NCBI GenBank assembly: GCA_016879935.1
Contig: JAACJQ010000307.1
Location: 1-64,000, forward strand
DNA: 64,000 nucleotides
Direction of reading: 5' to 3'
Source of the DNA: Archangiaceae bacterium
GTDB lineage: Bacteria > Myxococcota > Myxococcia > Myxococcales > Myxococcaceae
Below the pieces are notes generated by a model. That model was not told the DNA's origin. It saw nothing but the letters and a program-made list of their open reading frames with translations, and made no database searches. Shown here in pieces: positions 61,861 to 64,000 of the stretch. Each line of letters opens with the position of its first letter. Position 1 is the stretch's first letter. Made by a program: the position numbers and the translations under genes.

Positions 61861-63504
61861 ATGCAGACCTCCAAGCTGTTGGTCGTGGTGTTCGCCTCGC
61901 TGGCGCTCGTCGCCTGCAAGAAGGAAGGCCAGCCGAAGACGATTCGGCAGAGCATCGAGAAGCCCGTACGGCAGGCGTCGCTCGGCGTACGCAAGGTCGA
62001 GGGCAACGCGGTCGATCTGCGCGTCTCGCCCGACGGGAAGATCGTGACGGCCCTGCTCGACGGCGAGAAGCCGCGTGTCGACGGCGTGCCTCCGACGATG
62101 CGCATGGGGGCGCTGTGGGCCGTTCCCACCGGTGACGCCGCGGCCGTGAAGGTCGCCACCGGCGCGGTGAACGTGCCCGGCGGGCTGCTCTTCACCAACG
62201 ACGGAAAGTACCTGCTCGTGCTCGGCGCGTACGACCCGACGCAGCAGTCGGGCGAGCTGCTCGTGCAAGACCTGACTGATCTCTCGAAGGAGCGGCAGCG
62301 CCTCGCGCCCCACGTCACGTACATGAAGCCGAGCTTCGACGGCACCCGCGTGGCCTACGTCGACGACGGCGTGCTCTTCGAAGGCCCGCTCCCGGCAGGG
62401 CCGTTTCGCCAGCTCGCCGGCGAGGTCGCGACCGTGGAGTTCGCGCCGAACGGCAAGCAGCTCTACTTCCGCCGCAAGTCCGTCGCCGGTGGCGGCGTGT
62501 TCCAGCTCGAGCTCGGTGAAGACAAGCCCACCCCGAAGCGCTTCGTCGACGCCGTCGGCGAGTACGTCGTGTCGGATGACTCGAATTGGGTGATCGCCAT
62601 GGCGCGCACGAACCCGCGGCAGTTCGGCTTCGAACTCTTCGTGGCAGACGCCGCGACGCTCAAGGTGGTGAAGGTGGCTGACGACGTGGTGCGCTTCGCC
62701 ATCAGCCACGACGGCAAGTGGCTGGCGCGCATGCAGGTGCCCAAGAACGTGTCGGCCAGTGCGTCGGCTGCCACCGACCTGCAGATCGGCGAGCTCTGGT
62801 TGGGTCGCACCGGCCAGGCCGATGGACGCAAGGTGGGAGACAAGGTGCGCGAGTTCGAGTTCACGAAGGACTCGCAGAAGCTCATCTTCCGCGACAACTA
62901 CCAGGTGCTCGCGCTCATCGGCGGCAAGTCGGACGAGAAGGTGGGTGACCTCACCACCGTGACGCTGCCCGACGGCCCGCCGGTGGTGCTGCAGAAGCGT
63001 TCACCCAACTACGAGCTCTCTCCCGACGGCACGGCCATCGCCTACACCGCCCGCATCGAGCGCCCCGAGTACTCGCGGCACCTCTTCCTCCGCAAAGAGG
63101 GTGGTGAGCCGGTCAAGCTGCAGGAGTGGCTCTACGACTACGTGTTCTCTCCGCAGGGTGACCGCCTCTTCTTCCGCGCGAACTGCCTGCGTGAGGGTCG
63201 CAGCTGCGATCTGATGATGCAGGAGCTCGCGAAGGTCGGCGTCGAGAAGCCCCGGAAGACCGCGCAGAACACCTTCAACTTCAAGCTGTCGGAGGACGGC
63301 TCGCGGGCGATCACCACCAGCCCCCACATGACGGACGAACTCTTCGACGTGCTGCTCACCAACTTCACGACGGGCGAGACGAAGGTGCTCGACCAATACG
63401 TGATTCAGCCGGTGCATCTGCTCTCGAAGGACGGCACGAAGGCCGCGTGGATCGTCTCGGACAAGAAGAACTCGGGTGTCTACGTGGGCTCGAACCTGCC
63501 CTGA
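61861..63504 (+). CDS. TolB/WD40-like beta-propeller lipoprotein
   Basis: The 547-residue protein has a lipoprotein signal with lipidated Cys19 (LALVAC, then KKEGQ). The rest shows repeated beta-propeller blades of the TolB/PD40 kind with SPDG-type turns: VDLRVSPDGKIVTALLDGEK, LLFTNDGKYLLVLGAYD, VEFAPNGKQLYFRR, ISHDGKWLARM, ELSPDGTAIAYTA, FSPQGDRLFFRA. Six or seven blades can be counted. Function unknown; such proteins often monitor or scaffold in the periplasm. ATG 61861 is chosen because it gives the signal; the 120-base gap after trmFO shows no strong promoter. The lysine after the lipidated Cys favours outer-membrane sorting. Confidence 0.85.
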   Translation: MQTSKLLVVVFASLALVACKKEGQPKTIRQSIEKPVRQASLGVRKVEGNAVDLRVSPDGKIVTALLDGEKPRVDGVPPTMRMGALWAVPTGDAAAVKVATGAVNVPGGLLFTNDGKYLLVLGAYDPTQQSGELLVQDLTDLSKERQRLAPHVTYMKPSFDGTRVAYVDDGVLFEGPLPAGPFRQLAGEVATVEFAPNGKQLYFRRKSVAGGGVFQLELGEDKPTPKRFVDAVGEYVVSDDSNWVIAMARTNPRQFGFELFVADAATLKVVKVADDVVRFAISHDGKWLARMQVPKNVSASASAATDLQIGELWLGRTGQADGRKVGDKVREFEFTKDSQKLIFRDNYQVLALIGGKSDEKVGDLTTVTLPDGPPVVLQKRSPNYELSPDGTAIAYTARIERPEYSRHLFLRKEGGEPVKLQEWLYDYVFSPQGDRLFFRANCLREGRSCDLMMQELAKVGVEKPRKTAQNTFNFKLSEDGSRAITTSPHMTDELFDVLLTNFTTGETKVLDQYVIQPVHLLSKDGTKAAWIVSDKKNSGVYVGSNLP

Positions 63505-63534
63505 AACCTGCGCCGGTGACGCGAGGGCAGTAGG

Positions 63535-64000
63535 GTGTCGCTCGTGGATCTCCACGTCGCCGAGTTCATGAAGCACCTCGAGGTCGCGCGCGCGGCGTCG
63601 AAGAACACGCTCAAGGCCTACGCGCAGGATCTCGCGGCGCTGGCGGCGTACCTCGAGCCGCAGAACGTGCCGCTGTTGAAGGTGACGCACCTGCACCTGC
63701 GCGGGTTTCTCGGGCAGCAGTCGCTCGACAAGGCCGCCTCGACGCGGGCACGTCAGCTCGCCGCCATCAAGTCGTTCTACCGCTACCTCGTTCGGCGCAA
63801 GGTCATCGAGGTGAGCCCTGCGCGCCGTGTGAAGACGCCGAAGCTGCCGCAGCGCCTGCCGCGCGCCGTGCCCATCGACGAGACGTTCGCGATCATGGAG
63901 GCGCCCGACACCGATCAGCTCTTGCAGCTGCGCGACAAGGCCATGCTCGAGGTGCTCTACGGCGCCGGTCTTCGTGTCAGCGAACTCTGTGGCCTCAGCC
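63535..64000 (+). CDS. Tyrosine recombinase XerC/XerD-like (truncated by the window end)
   Basis: The frame begins at GTG 63535 (GAGGG seven bases upstream) or GTG 63544 and runs off the window after about 155 residues. The N-terminal core-binding domain is typical (VAEFMKHLEVARAASKNTLKAY, then YRYLVRRKVIEVSPARRVKTPKLPQRLP). The catalytic domain starts with the first catalytic Arg in LYGAGLRVSELCGL. XerC/XerD resolve chromosome dimers at dif. Distinguishing XerC, XerD or an accessory recombinase needs the rest of the gene. Confidence 0.88.
   Translation, partial: MSLVDLHVAEFMKHLEVARAASKNTLKAYAQDLAALAAYLEPQNVPLLKVTHLHLRGFLGQQSLDKAASTRARQLAAIKSFYRYLVRRKVIEVSPARRVKTPKLPQRLPRAVPIDETFAIMEAPDTDQLLQLRDKAMLEVLYGAGLRVSELCGLS

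Overview
The window looks like chromosomal DNA from a member of the Myxococcota. It is GC-rich with strong G/C preference at third codon positions. It carries several myxobacterial hallmarks: eukaryotic-like Ser/Thr kinases, many FHA-domain proteins, three TIGR02996 (repeat-companion) proteins, a secreted protease with a MYXO-CTERM-like Cys/membrane/Arg tail, a CheA-CheY fusion chemosensory operon and many lipoproteins. I see no insertion sequence, prophage, CRISPR array or rRNA. The only RNA gene found is tRNA-Cys.

Layout. 1-8.9 kb: a PEGA-tailed Ser/Thr kinase, glyQ-glyS and two coupled lipoproteins. 8.9-16 kb: part of a Tad/Flp-type secretion locus (FHA protein, prepilin peptidase, CpaC-like secretin, FHA-CpaF ATPase, double-FHA membrane/TPR protein). 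16-26 kb: polA, a GAF-GAF histidine kinase, a TonB-like protein, a SpoIID/LytB protein, tRNA-Cys, an acyl-CoA dehydrogenase, a DksA/TraR zinc-finger protein, a small c-type cytochrome and a universal stress protein. 26-31.7 kb: an NtrC-type regulator, a TIGR02996 protein and, on the minus strand, a tightly coupled globin-coupled histidine kinase / two-receiver protein / receiver-kinase hybrid. 31.7-40.6 kb: a seven-gene chemosensory operon (cheW, cheW-like, two MCPs, cheA-cheY, cheB, cheR).

40.6-53.5 kb: small envelope proteins, two TIGR02996 proteins, a 1395-residue M36 metalloprotease, a CpoB/YbgF-like lipoprotein and, coupled to it, a split-looking metallophosphatase-like gene. That last gene is the most interesting object in the window. 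Its frame is interrupted by a single in-frame TGA exactly where the family motif PCGC-x3-P-x-GGLARR has its second Cys. A hairpin with loop GGTCTG follows, with its loop 18 nt after the TGA, as in Escherichia coli fdhF. I read it as a selenoprotein with a bacterial SECIS element. A LysR regulator / FAD monooxygenase pair follows.

53.5-64 kb: an S46 dipeptidyl-peptidase, a second Ser/Thr kinase, dprA, a TolQ-TolR-TolR (ExbB-ExbD-ExbD) motor operon with a recognisable promoter, trmFO behind a hairpin that pairs out its ribosome binding site, a beta-propeller lipoprotein and the start of a XerC/XerD recombinase that runs off the window.

Most assignments rest on motifs read by eye. No database search was run.
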